DNA of 64,000 nt, from assembly GCF_003325375.1 (NCBI RefSeq), contig NZ_CP030862.1, forward strand, positions 6,205,501 to 6,269,500. Direction: 5' to 3'. Of this stretch, positions 43,201 to 52,865 are shown in pieces (within the stretch, counting starts at the first letter, position 1; each line of letters begins with the position of its first letter). A program made the translations under genes and the position numbers. The notes under the pieces were generated by a model. That model did not search any database and was not told the DNA's origin. It saw only the letters and a list, made by a program, of their open reading frames with translations. This DNA comes from Streptomyces globosus (lineage in GTDB: Bacteria > Actinomycetota > Actinomycetes > Streptomycetales > Streptomycetaceae).

Positions 43201-46128
43201 TTACGGCTGGTAGATGTCCTTCCAGCCGCTCCAGTTGCCGTTGGCCGCGCGGGTGGTCTGGCTGATGGTGCCGTTGGCGATGGCGGTCAGCCGGAAGCCG
43301 TCCCCGACGGGAGTGCCCAGGAGCTTACGGGTGTAGCCGGGGTCGCCCACGACGGCGGTCACGTCTCCCCATACGGTCCAGTTGCCGTCGGCCCGGCGGG
43401 TGGTGTGGTAGATACGGCCTTCGGAGGCTGCGGCGAGCTGGAACTCCGCGCCGGTGCCGGTGCTGGCTGAGGCCTCGATCGAGGCGAGCGGGCTGGCGAT
43501 GGGCAGCTGGGCGAAGGGGTGCCAGTTCCCAGGAGCGATCTGGGCCGAGTGGTGGGCCCGGCCTTCCGAGAGGATCGCCATGTTTGGCTGGCTGTTCACC
43601 GAGGCGAGGGTGATCTGGTCGATCTGCGCGGGGGTGCCCGGGACGAGCCGCCAGGGGTCCAAGCGGTCGGGGTAGCGGGTCGTCAGGTAGACCTTGCCGT
43701 CCGCGACCGCGGCGATGACCATGTTCCAGCCGTCCTGGGCGGCGGCGATCTGTGTCACCGGGGGCAGTCCGCCGGCGGCGGCGGTGGCGTCGCCCCAGCG
43801 CTGCCAGGTGGTGGGGAGCCGTACGGCGTGGTGGATCTTGCCGTCGGCCAGCGCCAGTACGTGGAGCTGGCTGTCGGTGCCAATGGTGGCCACCTGTTCG
43901 ACGTTGGGGAGCTCGCCCGTCTCGGACGCGGTGTCCTGGACGCTGCCTCCGGTGAATCCGTGCCAGACCCGCCCGCTGGCGACGGCGACCATGTGGCCGC
44001 CCTGGGTGGTGGTGGCATCGGCCAGCGAGGTGGCCGTGTTGTTGTCATCCCACTGGATGCCGCTGTTCAGCGTGGCCGAGGAGTCGTTGCCCGCCTTGTC
44101 GGTGGCGTAGGCCTTGATCTCGTAGCGGCCCTCACCCATCTTGGGGAGCAGCACCGTGGCCTTCCCATGCCAGGCCTCCACCCGCCGCGTGGGCTGGTCG
44201 GTGTTGATGCCGAACCGGTAGGTCTGGACGTGGTCTCCGCCCTCGGGGCCTTCAGCGGTGAAGGTGGCGATGCCCTTGTCGGGGTCGATGTCGACCTTCG
44301 GGGCAGGTGGTGCTGTCCGCTTCACGGTGAACCGGCCGCCACCCTCCCAGCGGGACGCACTCGTGCCGTCGTCGGCCTGGACTTCCCAGGCGTACGACTC
44401 GTCCCAGGGCAGCCATCCGTCGGGGAGGCGGAAGTCGGCGATACCACCGCTGGGAACGCTGACGGTGCCCTCGTTGAACCAGCCGCCGCGGTCGACGTAG
44501 TGCACGCGGAAGCGGGCAGTGACGTTCCCGCTGTCGGGATCCGAGATCCGTGCGCGCAGGTGCACACCGTCGGCGAGATTGGTCTTACCGATGTAGCCGT
44601 GGCTGGTGGGCTGCGGAGTCATGTGCAGCTCGCCGGGGGTGTTCGGTGTCTGGTTGTACTCGATGGAGAGGGTGGCGCTGTTGAGGAACTTCTTCCAGCC
44701 GTGGGTGTCGGACTCGTTCTCCGCCTTCAGCCCCAGCGTGACCTCGGACCAGCCGGCCGCGGCTACTTCCCTCATCTTGTTGGTGACGTCGAACTCCACG
44801 CCGCCCGCCGGGCAGTTGGGGCCCCAGCCCTTGGCGGTGTTCACCGTGGCCAGGTGCTGGGCCCAAGCCGGCTGGTTCCTCCACGTGGTGCCCGAGTTGA
44901 TCGCGCCGGTGGACCAGAGCTGTACCGGTCGGGCCTGGCAGGACCAGGACCATTCGAGCTGGGTGGAGAAGGTGCCGCGGATGACGTTCTTGCCGGCGAA
45001 CCCTGCCGTGTCCATCCGGAACAAGGACCGGGAGAGGCCGTTGGTTTCGTTCTCGTAGCCGACCCTGGCCAGTTCGTTCTTGTTCCAGAACGCCGTGTCC
45101 TGGAACTTCTTGTACACCCGGGTCCAGGCGATCCGGCCACCGCTCATCCACGGGTCGATGAAGACCGGGAAGACGGTGTCCTTGCCCCTGAGCATCTTCT
45201 GGTCCGGGACCACCTTCAAGGTGGAGCCGTCCACCCTGGTGGCCATCGCGGCCTGCTTCGCGTTCAGACCCGGTTCCCACGCCGTGGAGGCGCTGCCGTC
45301 CTTGGCGGCGGGGGCGTCGGCGCCCTGCGCCGCAGGGGCGCTGCGGGCCAGCGAGGCGATCTTCTGCTGTCCGGCAGTGGGCGTCGATTCCCACATGGTC
45401 GGGGTGGGTCCGCCGAAAACGATCTGCCCTGCTGCGTCCTTGGCCGTCAGGTTTCCGTGTCCGTCGGCGGCGACGGTGAGGTTCTTGGCTTTCAGGCCGA
45501 ATCCGATCTCGGCGAGCTTCGGATTCGCGGCGGCCTCGGCCGACTTGACCTCAAGGACCTGGGAGAAGCCCTCGATGCCGGCGCGGACCTTCAGGTCCAC
45601 TCCCGGGAGCACCTCGGGGTACGTCGCGGTGTCACCGCTGATGCGCGGCTTCGGCAGAGCCTGGGGCCAGGTCAGGGATATCTCTTTGTCCCCGTCTGCC
45701 AGGCTGACCAGTGGTCCCGTGCCGCCGCCGGACAGCGAGAGAGGAAGCAACGACGCCTTCGGCGTCAGAACTCCGCTGGCCGAGACCTGAAGGGAGGCGT
45801 CGAGGTCAACCCACTTCCCTCCCCTCTTGACCCACTTGGGGCTGGTGTGGCGCTCCAGGGTGAAGGTCCCAGAGGGGTTCGCGAGTGTGCGAGCGTCCTC
45901 CGTCCGCTTCTCCAGGATCTCCACCGGCTGCCCGCTGGCACGTGCGCTGTCCTGCGCTCTCTGCTCCGGCGTCACACCCTTCACGTCCGCGGCGGCCAGA
46001 GCCGTGGGGGCGGGTGCCGCGTGGGCGGGCGTCAGGCTGACGCAGAGTCCGGTGAGCGCGAGCACTGCCAGGGCCTTCGGCCAAGGCTGTGGTCGTCTTG
46101 GGATCCTTGTGGGAAGGGCGAAGTGCAT
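43201..46128 (-). CDS. Secreted DNRLRE-like / lectin-propeller-like protein
   Basis: A 975-residue exported protein: signal peptide (LAVLALTGLCVSLTPAHA, cleavage near residue 37), a DNRLRE-associated N-terminal region (WVKRGGKWVDLDASLQ, YPEVLPGVDLKVRAGIEGFSQ), a jelly-roll-like region with RVYKKFQDTAFWNKN and LDMTA-like RSLFRMDTAGFAGK, two Ig/fibronectin-like segments, and from about residue 700 a series of repeats built on DGKIHHAVR, DGKVYLTTR, EGRAHHSAQ, EGRIYHTTR, NGTISQTTR that should form a PLL/tectonin-like beta-propeller. Streptomyces commonly pair such proteins with RHS genes; this one is divergent from the RHS gene. Function unknown; surface carbohydrate binding is inferred. ATG at 46128 is preferred (GGATGG upstream). 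Confidence 0.75.
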   Translation of the reverse strand: MHFALPTRIPRRPQPWPKALAVLALTGLCVSLTPAHAAPAPTALAAADVKGVTPEQRAQDSARASGQPVEILEKRTEDARTLANPSGTFTLERHTSPKWVKRGGKWVDLDASLQVSASGVLTPKASLLPLSLSGGGTGPLVSLADGDKEISLTWPQALPKPRISGDTATYPEVLPGVDLKVRAGIEGFSQVLEVKSAEAAANPKLAEIGFGLKAKNLTVAADGHGNLTAKDAAGQIVFGGPTPTMWESTPTAGQQKIASLARSAPAAQGADAPAAKDGSASTAWEPGLNAKQAAMATRVDGSTLKVVPDQKMLRGKDTVFPVFIDPWMSGGRIAWTRVYKKFQDTAFWNKNELARVGYENETNGLSRSLFRMDTAGFAGKNVIRGTFSTQLEWSWSCQARPVQLWSTGAINSGTTWRNQPAWAQHLATVNTAKGWGPNCPAGGVEFDVTNKMREVAAAGWSEVTLGLKAENESDTHGWKKFLNSATLSIEYNQTPNTPGELHMTPQPTSHGYIGKTNLADGVHLRARISDPDSGNVTARFRVHYVDRGGWFNEGTVSVPSGGIADFRLPDGWLPWDESYAWEVQADDGTSASRWEGGGRFTVKRTAPPAPKVDIDPDKGIATFTAEGPEGGDHVQTYRFGINTDQPTRRVEAWHGKATVLLPKMGEGRYEIKAYATDKAGNDSSATLNSGIQWDDNNTATSLADATTTQGGHMVAVASGRVWHGFTGGSVQDTASETGELPNVEQVATIGTDSQLHVLALADGKIHHAVRLPTTWQRWGDATAAAGGLPPVTQIAAAQDGWNMVIAAVADGKVYLTTRYPDRLDPWRLVPGTPAQIDQITLASVNSQPNMAILSEGRAHHSAQIAPGNWHPFAQLPIASPLASIEASASTGTGAEFQLAAASEGRIYHTTRRADGNWTVWGDVTAVVGDPGYTRKLLGTPVGDGFRLTAIANGTISQTTRAANGNWSGWKDIYQP

Positions 46129-46481
46129 GGAGAAACCATCCAAGGGTGACGGCGATCGGACAGGCGACCGCCTCATCGGCGGCACACGTGGAAAGTTCGG
46201 GGGACTCCGCGTCCTAGCGGGTGGGTGACCGGCGGCGAGCCGAAGGTCACACCCAGAACCTTACTGAACTAGATCATACTTATACTCAACCTTGACCTTC
46301 CCTCAGGTTTCAGACTACAACCGGTAGAAATCCCTCCGCTTATCGTCCGGCGACCAACCCCGTGCAACCTGCGGATGCTTCATTCTTGATCCGTGCATGA
46401 TCCGGAAGGATTGATCGTTTACTCTGTGCGTGATAGGTGCGTTGATCGTCAACGCACCTCATTTCTGCATAGAGGAATTGC
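46129..46481. promoter_or_regulatory. Divergent promoter region of the DNRLRE-like and RHS genes
   Basis: 353 bases, markedly AT-richer than the genome average around 46255-46330 and 46380-46430, separating the two large divergent genes. No gene is visible. A leader hairpin for the RHS gene is listed separately. Confidence 0.6.
46435..46459 (+). promoter_or_regulatory. Hairpin just upstream of the RHS start
   Basis: Perfect 11-bp stem AGGTGCGTTGA / TCAACGCACCT with a 3-base loop (TCG), ending 22 bases before the GTG start and just ahead of the GAGGA binding site. Could be a leader attenuator, an RNA-protein site or an operator. Confidence 0.55.
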
Positions 46482-49400
46482 GTGAGTCCGTCTCAGATAC
46501 CCCGGAGATCCGATCCCCATTGGAGCTCCGACAACGTATGGAACTGGCCTAAATCCATTCGCCGTTCCACACAGACCATTGCCATCACGGTCAGTACCGC
46601 CCTGCTGATCTCGGCCGGTGTGACCACCGCGGCGGCCGCCACTGAGAAGTTCAAGGTGCGCGGCACCCAGACCGAGCCGGTACTTGTCGGCGCCAAGGTC
46701 CCGGTACAGTCCCCTCCGAAGAACGAAGCGGCACAGAACGCCCAGAAGAAGGCGCCCAAGGTCACCTGGCCCAAGGGCGGCGAAGCGCTCGTGGATCCCG
46801 GTTCCACTGTGGCCTCGCGCGCAGAGACTCCCGCTCCCGGCCGCAGTGACGTCGGGGGTCTGCCCGTCGGAATCCGTTCCACGGCCGTCCCGTTCATGCG
46901 GGCGGGAGCGGCGGTCGGACCGGCGGCCCCGGCCCATGTGAAGGTCTCTGTCAAGAACCGCGCCCAAGCCGAAAAGGCCGGCATCAACGGTGTCCTGATG
47001 GCCGTTGAGCCGGGCGCGGGCGTTCCCACTCGCGGCAAGGTCGAACTCGCCGTCGACTACTCCGCCTTCGCCGGAGCATTCGGTGCGAATTTCGCGGGCC
47101 GCATGCGTATGGTGCAGTATCCGGCGTGTGTGCTGACCACTCCGGAAAAGGCCGAATGTCAGAACGGTACGCCGGTCGACAGCGGAAATGACGTCAAGAA
47201 CAAGACGCTGACCGCCCGTATCGCCTTGGCCGACACCACCACCGCCGCAAAGGCACCGCAGCAGCTGTCCGCCAGGAGCGCCGCCGCTGCGGCTCCGATG
47301 GTCCTGGCCGCCGAGGGCGGCGCCTCCGGCTCCGGCGGGGACTTCAAGGCGACGCCTCTCGCCCCTACGGCGAGCTGGCAGGCCGGCGGGGCTTCCGGTG
47401 ACTTCAACTGGACCTACCCCATGTCCACCCCTGAGGCTCCCGGAGACCTGTCTCCCGAGCTCGGGCTGAACTACTCCGCCCAGAGCGTGGACGGCCGCAT
47501 GGCCGCCAGCAACACCCAGCCCTCACAGGCGGGAGACGGGTTCGAGCTCACCTCCGGCGGCTTCATCGAACGCCGCTTCCAGCCCTGCTCAGACGTCCCC
47601 GGCTCCGGAGTGAGCTTCAAGGACGGCAAGGGCGACCTGTGCTTCGCCTCCGAGAACGCCATGCTCTCCCTCAACGGCTCGGGCACCGAGCTCGTCAGGG
47701 ACGATGCCACCGGCACCTGGAAGGGCGTCAAGGACGACGGCTCCAAGATCGAGTACCTGACCGGTGCCGTCAACGGGGACGCCGAGGGCGGCTACTTCCG
47801 CCTGACCACCGTCTCCGGCACCGTCTTCACCTTCGGCCTCAACCGGCCGGGCAACTGGAAGGCCGGCGACCAGGAGACCAACTCCGCCTTCACTGTCCCC
47901 CTCTACGGCAAGGACGGCGGCAAGCAACGTGCCTGGCGCTACAACCTCGACCACGTCACCGACGTGCACGGCAACGCCATGGTCTACTACTACGCCAAGG
48001 AGACCAACCGCTACGGAGCGGACAAGAAGCTCCAGGGCGTTGAGTACACCCGCGGCGGCCACCTCAGCCGCGTCGAGTACGGACTGAGGACCGGCGCCGA
48101 GTACGGCACCAAGGCCCCGGCCAAGGTTCTGATCGACACCGCCGAGCGCTGCCTGCCCGGTGCGGACTGCTCGGACGCGAAGTTCAACAAGGACAACGCC
48201 AAGAACTGGCCCGACGTCCCCGTCGACCAGTACTGCGCCCCCGGTAAGGAGTGCAAGAACCAGCACTCCCCGACCTTCTGGACCCGCAAGCGGTTCTCGG
48301 CCATCACCACCCAGGTGCTGACCCGCGGCGCGTACAAGGACGTCGACCGCTGGGACCTGACCCACTCCTTCCCGCAGACCGGCGACGGCACGAGCAACGG
48401 CCTGTGGCTGGCCTCGGTCAAGCACACCGGCAAGACCAACGGCGACCTCAGCACGCCGGAGATCACCTTCTCCGGCCAGCAGCTGGCCAACCGCGTCGAC
48501 GGCCTGGAGGGTCTGCCGCCCTTCATCCGCTACCGCATCAACGCCATCCACACCGAATCCGGTGGCCTGATCGGCGTCACCTACTCAGCTCCCGAATGCA
48601 ACCGGGACAACAAGCTGCCGGCCTCGGACGCCGACAACACCCTGCGCTGCTACCCGGTCAACTGGTCCGCTCCCGGGCAGCCCATCGGCCCCGACGGGCG
48701 TCCCAAGCCGTACAAGGACTACTTCCACAAGTACGTCGCCACCCAGATCGTCGAGAACGACCTCGTCGGCGGGTCCCCCTCGACCGTCACCCGGTACGAG
48801 TACTCCGGCGCCCCTGCCTGGGCCTACGACACCTCCGAGTTCCTCCGCGACACCGAGCGCACCTGGAACCAGTGGCGCGGCTACAACAAGGTCATCACCC
48901 GCACCGGCGACGGCGCCGACCAGCGCACCCGCACGGAGAACGTCTACTTCCGCGGTCTGGACGGCGACCGCACCGCCTCCGGAGGAACGCGCAGCGTCAA
49001 GGTCGCCGACTCCGAGGGCAACCAGATCACCGACCACCCCTCACAGGCCGGTGTCACCCGCGAAACCCTCACCTACAACGGCGACGGCGGCGCGCTCATA
49101 TCCGCTACCTCGTACGAGCCGTCGATCAGCGCTCCGACCGCGACCCGCAACCGTACGGGGACGACGCCACTCACCGCGCAGAGATTCAACAACGGCGCCG
49201 AGCGCACCCGTACCGCCGTCGAGGGCGGCTTCCGGCGCACCGCGGTGGAAAAGACCTACGACGAACACGGGCTGATCACCAAGGTCAACGACCTCGGCGA
49301 CACTGCCAGGAGCGACGATGATCGCTGCACCGTCACAGAGTACGCCCGCAACTCCCAGCTGCACCTGCTGGACCTCGTGTCCCGCCAGGAGACGGTGTCC

Positions 49401-52400
49401 GTAGCGTGCGGCGCCACCGTCCAGCGGCCCGCACACGTCGTCTCCGACGACCGCACCCTGTACGACGGCAAGGGCTTCGGCGAAACCCCGACCAAGGGCG
49501 ACGCCACCAGCGCCGAAGAGCTGGCCGAGTACGTCGGCGGCCAGCCCCGCTACGTGACCGCCGGTACGGAGAAGTTCGACCAGTACGGCCGCTCCATCGA
49601 GACCACCGACGCCCTGGGCAACACCTCCAAAACCGAGCACACGCCGGCCACCGGTGAAATGCCCTACCAGGTGGTCACCACCAACCCGCTCGGCCACACC
49701 GAGACCGACATCATCGACCCGACCCGCGGTCTGACCCTGACCGAGATCGACAGCAACGGACGCCGGGACGAGTCCGAGTACGACGCCCTCGGCCGCCTGA
49801 CCAAGGGCTGGTCGGCTGGCCGGACCCGGGACCAGAAGCCCGACGTCGAGATCACCTACCTCATCCGTAAGGACGGCCCCTCCGCCGTCACCACGCGCAC
49901 CCGCCTCGCCGACGACACGTACACCATCAGCCACGAGCTGTACGACGGCCTGATGCGACCGCGCCAGACCCAGGCCACCCGCTCCGACCTCAACCAGAAC
50001 GACGCGGCGCGCACCGGCCGCGTCGTCACCGACACGGTGTACGACTCACGCGGCCTGGAAGTCAAGGAATCCGGTCCCTACCTGGAGAAGAGCAACCCCG
50101 GCACCACCCTGGTATCCGTCCCGGACAACCAGATCATCCGCCAGCACGGCTACCTCTACGACGGCGCCGGACGCAAGACCGCCGATCTGCTTTACAGCCT
50201 CGGCACCGAGAAATGGCGCACCACCACCACCTACGAGGGTGATCGCCAGCACGTTGTCCCGCCCGAGGGAAGCACAGTCACTACGACCATCAGTGACGCC
50301 CGGGGCAACCCGGTGGAACTGCGGCAGTACAAGGGACGTCAGGTCAGCGGCGCGTTCGACAGCACGCGCTACGGCTACGGTCCTGGTGGTGAGCTGATCC
50401 AGGTCGTCGACCCGGTCGGTAACACCTGGCAGTACGAGTACGACCTACGCGGCCGCAAGACCAAGGAGCACGACCCCGACCGCGGAGTCACCACCTACAC
50501 CTACGACGACAGCGACCAGCCCGTCACCACCACCGACGCCCGGGGCAAGAGCATCCATGTCTCCTACGACAAGCTCGGTCGACCGATCGAGCAGCGAGAA
50601 GACGGCCCCGCGGGTCCGAAGCGTGCCGAGTGGACCTACGACACCCTGTCCAAGGGCCAACTGACCTCCTCGACCCGTTACACCGACGGGAAGCCGTACA
50701 CCACTTCCGTCCTCGGGTACGACAACAGCGGCGCCCCGACCGGGTCCAGGACCACGATCCCGGAGGGTCAGGGGACGCTCTCAGGTAGCTACGAGTCCAA
50801 GGTCAACTACAACAGCACCGGCGACCCGAGCTCGGTGCACCTCCCCGCTGCTGGCGGTCTTCCCGCAGAGAAGCTGGACTTCAGTTACAACGCGGCGGGC
50901 ATGCCCAGCAGCCTCAAGGGCTCGGCCGAGTACGTCAGTAGCAGCCGCTACACGCCCTTTGGCGAGCTCATGCAGTACATGCAGGGCGCCAAGGGTAAGC
51001 GGATGATCCACACCAACTACCTGGACGACTCCACCCGCCGGGTCACCAAGTCCTTCGCGGACCGCGAGGTCGCCCCGTACGCCCTGTCCGAGGTCGACTA
51101 CACCTACGACCCCGCGGGCAACATCACTTCGCTCAGCGAACTGCGGGAGAAGACGACCCGCGACACCCAGTGCTTCCGCTACGACCACCTGCGTCGCATG
51201 ACCGAAGGCTGGACCGCCAAGGAAAACTGCGCAAGCGGCCCCTCCGTGGCCACCGTCGGTGGAGTCACCCCCTACTGGCACTCCTACACCTTCGACCCCA
51301 CGGGCAACCGAACGAGCGAGACCAGGCACGACGTCGGGAGCGGCGAAACCCGGCGCACCTACACCTACCCGGCCGCCAAGGGGAGCCAGCCGCACACACT
51401 GAGCGCCGTCGACAACGTCGAGCCCACCGGGAGCCGCAAGGACTCCTACGCCTACGACGCCACCGGCAACACCACCCTCCGCAAGATCGGCAACTCCGAG
51501 CAGAAGCTCGAATGGGACACCGAAGGACAGCTCACCAAGGTCACCGAAGGCACCAAGGTCACCGAATACGTCTACGACGCCGAAGGCAACCGCCTGCTAC
51601 GCAAGGACCCATCAGGCACCACGCTCTACCTGGGCGGCACCGAGGTATCTCTGGGCGCGGACGGCAAGACCAAGGCCACCCGCGGCTACACCTTCGGCAA
51701 CTCGACGGTTGCCGTCCGCTCCTCGGACGGCAACCTCTCGTACCTGTCCGCAGACCACCACAACACCGCGACCCTCTCGGTGGACGCCGCAGGAACGATG
51801 ACCGCCACCCGGCGGGACATGACCCCCTACGGCGAGACCCGGGGCGCGGCGCCTCAGGCGTGGCCGGACCAGAAGGGCTTCGTCGGGGGCACCATGGACG
51901 CCTCCACGGGCCTGACTCAGCTGGGCGTTCGCTCGTACGAGCCGGCCACCGGGCGGTTCCTGTCGGTCGACCCCCTGATCGACGTCAACGACCCGCAGCA
52001 GATGAACGGGTACGCGTACGCCAACAACAACCCGGTGTCCATCTCGGACCCGGACGGCAAGATCGTCCCCCTCCTCGCCGCAATCGCCATCCGGATAGCG
52101 GCCCAGGCGATCGCCAGGGAGATCGCCCGCCGTGCCGCCATCGAGGCGGCCAGGAGGGCAGCAGCCGAACTGGCCAAGCGCCTGGCCATAGAAGCGGCCA
52201 AGAAGGCAGCCCAGGAAGCAGCCAAGAAGGCAGCAGAAGAGGCGGCCAAGAAGGCCGCCATCGAAGCAGCCAAAAAGGTAGCAGCCGAAGCCGCCAAGAA
52301 GCAGGCGGCAAAGCAAGCGGCCCAGCAGGCCGCGAAAAAGCAAGCCGCAAAGCAGGCAGCCAAGAAGCCTGCACCCAAGGCCGCTCCGAAACAAAAGGCA

Positions 52401-52865
52401 GCGACTAAGAAATCACCGGCTGCAAAGCAGGCCGCTGCACCCAAGAAGGCGCCCGCCAAAAACCAGAACGGAAAGTCCGAGCGTAGCGACATCGAATACG
52501 CTGGCGGCGACGGAAATGAGTGGGTAAGCGATCTCAGCCACGTCACTGGAAAGACCGCCAAATCAAGAAATCGAGCAATCGAGGCAATGATGAAGGGCGA
52601 CCTCAAGGGGATCAACTTCACCCACAAGCCGCAATACAGCCCATGGGCAAATAGCGGGATGGCGAAGCCGAATGCAGGTACTCAAATCGGCTACAAGTCA
52701 TTCGTGAGCAGGGGGACCCTCCGCGATACACTGGTTCATGAGGAACTTCATCACCGCTGGTTCGCGCGAGGTCTCCGTGGCCACCATCCCCGGGATGGCT
52801 CTGGCACATCAGACAAATTCTATGGGATAATAGAGCGGTACCTGAGGATGAAGGGGTATAAGTGA
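46482..52865 (+). CDS. RHS-repeat polymorphic toxin with C-terminal HExxH domain
   Basis: A 2127-residue exported RHS protein. Signal peptide after a long charged N-region (SIRRSTQTIAITVSTALLISAG), then a SpvB/insecticidal-toxin-like start (SGDFNWTYPMSTPEAPGDL, LNYSAQSVDGRM), many YD-repeats (YDALGRLTKGW, YDLRGRKTKEH, YDKLGRPIEQ, YDPAGNITSL, YDATGNTTLR), and the core end LGVRSYEPATGRFLSVDPL followed by DPDG near residue 1860. A Lys/Ala-rich spacer (about 1863-1995) follows. The final 130 residues are less GC-rich and contain HEELH (2086-2090; His-Glu-x-x-His of zinc peptidases), so a metallopeptidase toxin is inferred. GTG start with GAGGA; a separate gene overlaps its stop. Confidence 0.86.
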   Translation: MSPSQIPRRSDPHWSSDNVWNWPKSIRRSTQTIAITVSTALLISAGVTTAAAATEKFKVRGTQTEPVLVGAKVPVQSPPKNEAAQNAQKKAPKVTWPKGGEALVDPGSTVASRAETPAPGRSDVGGLPVGIRSTAVPFMRAGAAVGPAAPAHVKVSVKNRAQAEKAGINGVLMAVEPGAGVPTRGKVELAVDYSAFAGAFGANFAGRMRMVQYPACVLTTPEKAECQNGTPVDSGNDVKNKTLTARIALADTTTAAKAPQQLSARSAAAAAPMVLAAEGGASGSGGDFKATPLAPTASWQAGGASGDFNWTYPMSTPEAPGDLSPELGLNYSAQSVDGRMAASNTQPSQAGDGFELTSGGFIERRFQPCSDVPGSGVSFKDGKGDLCFASENAMLSLNGSGTELVRDDATGTWKGVKDDGSKIEYLTGAVNGDAEGGYFRLTTVSGTVFTFGLNRPGNWKAGDQETNSAFTVPLYGKDGGKQRAWRYNLDHVTDVHGNAMVYYYAKETNRYGADKKLQGVEYTRGGHLSRVEYGLRTGAEYGTKAPAKVLIDTAERCLPGADCSDAKFNKDNAKNWPDVPVDQYCAPGKECKNQHSPTFWTRKRFSAITTQVLTRGAYKDVDRWDLTHSFPQTGDGTSNGLWLASVKHTGKTNGDLSTPEITFSGQQLANRVDGLEGLPPFIRYRINAIHTESGGLIGVTYSAPECNRDNKLPASDADNTLRCYPVNWSAPGQPIGPDGRPKPYKDYFHKYVATQIVENDLVGGSPSTVTRYEYSGAPAWAYDTSEFLRDTERTWNQWRGYNKVITRTGDGADQRTRTENVYFRGLDGDRTASGGTRSVKVADSEGNQITDHPSQAGVTRETLTYNGDGGALISATSYEPSISAPTATRNRTGTTPLTAQRFNNGAERTRTAVEGGFRRTAVEKTYDEHGLITKVNDLGDTARSDDDRCTVTEYARNSQLHLLDLVSRQETVSVACGATVQRPAHVVSDDRTLYDGKGFGETPTKGDATSAEELAEYVGGQPRYVTAGTEKFDQYGRSIETTDALGNTSKTEHTPATGEMPYQVVTTNPLGHTETDIIDPTRGLTLTEIDSNGRRDESEYDALGRLTKGWSAGRTRDQKPDVEITYLIRKDGPSAVTTRTRLADDTYTISHELYDGLMRPRQTQATRSDLNQNDAARTGRVVTDTVYDSRGLEVKESGPYLEKSNPGTTLVSVPDNQIIRQHGYLYDGAGRKTADLLYSLGTEKWRTTTTYEGDRQHVVPPEGSTVTTTISDARGNPVELRQYKGRQVSGAFDSTRYGYGPGGELIQVVDPVGNTWQYEYDLRGRKTKEHDPDRGVTTYTYDDSDQPVTTTDARGKSIHVSYDKLGRPIEQREDGPAGPKRAEWTYDTLSKGQLTSSTRYTDGKPYTTSVLGYDNSGAPTGSRTTIPEGQGTLSGSYESKVNYNSTGDPSSVHLPAAGGLPAEKLDFSYNAAGMPSSLKGSAEYVSSSRYTPFGELMQYMQGAKGKRMIHTNYLDDSTRRVTKSFADREVAPYALSEVDYTYDPAGNITSLSELREKTTRDTQCFRYDHLRRMTEGWTAKENCASGPSVATVGGVTPYWHSYTFDPTGNRTSETRHDVGSGETRRTYTYPAAKGSQPHTLSAVDNVEPTGSRKDSYAYDATGNTTLRKIGNSEQKLEWDTEGQLTKVTEGTKVTEYVYDAEGNRLLRKDPSGTTLYLGGTEVSLGADGKTKATRGYTFGNSTVAVRSSDGNLSYLSADHHNTATLSVDAAGTMTATRRDMTPYGETRGAAPQAWPDQKGFVGGTMDASTGLTQLGVRSYEPATGRFLSVDPLIDVNDPQQMNGYAYANNNPVSISDPDGKIVPLLAAIAIRIAAQAIAREIARRAAIEAARRAAAELAKRLAIEAAKKAAQEAAKKAAEEAAKKAAIEAAKKVAAEAAKKQAAKQAAQQAAKKQAAKQAAKKPAPKAAPKQKAATKKSPAAKQAAAPKKAPAKNQNGKSERSDIEYAGGDGNEWVSDLSHVTGKTAKSRNRAIEAMMKGDLKGINFTHKPQYSPWANSGMAKPNAGTQIGYKSFVSRGTLRDTLVHEELHHRWFARGLRGHHPRDGSGTSDKFYGIIERYLRMKGYK

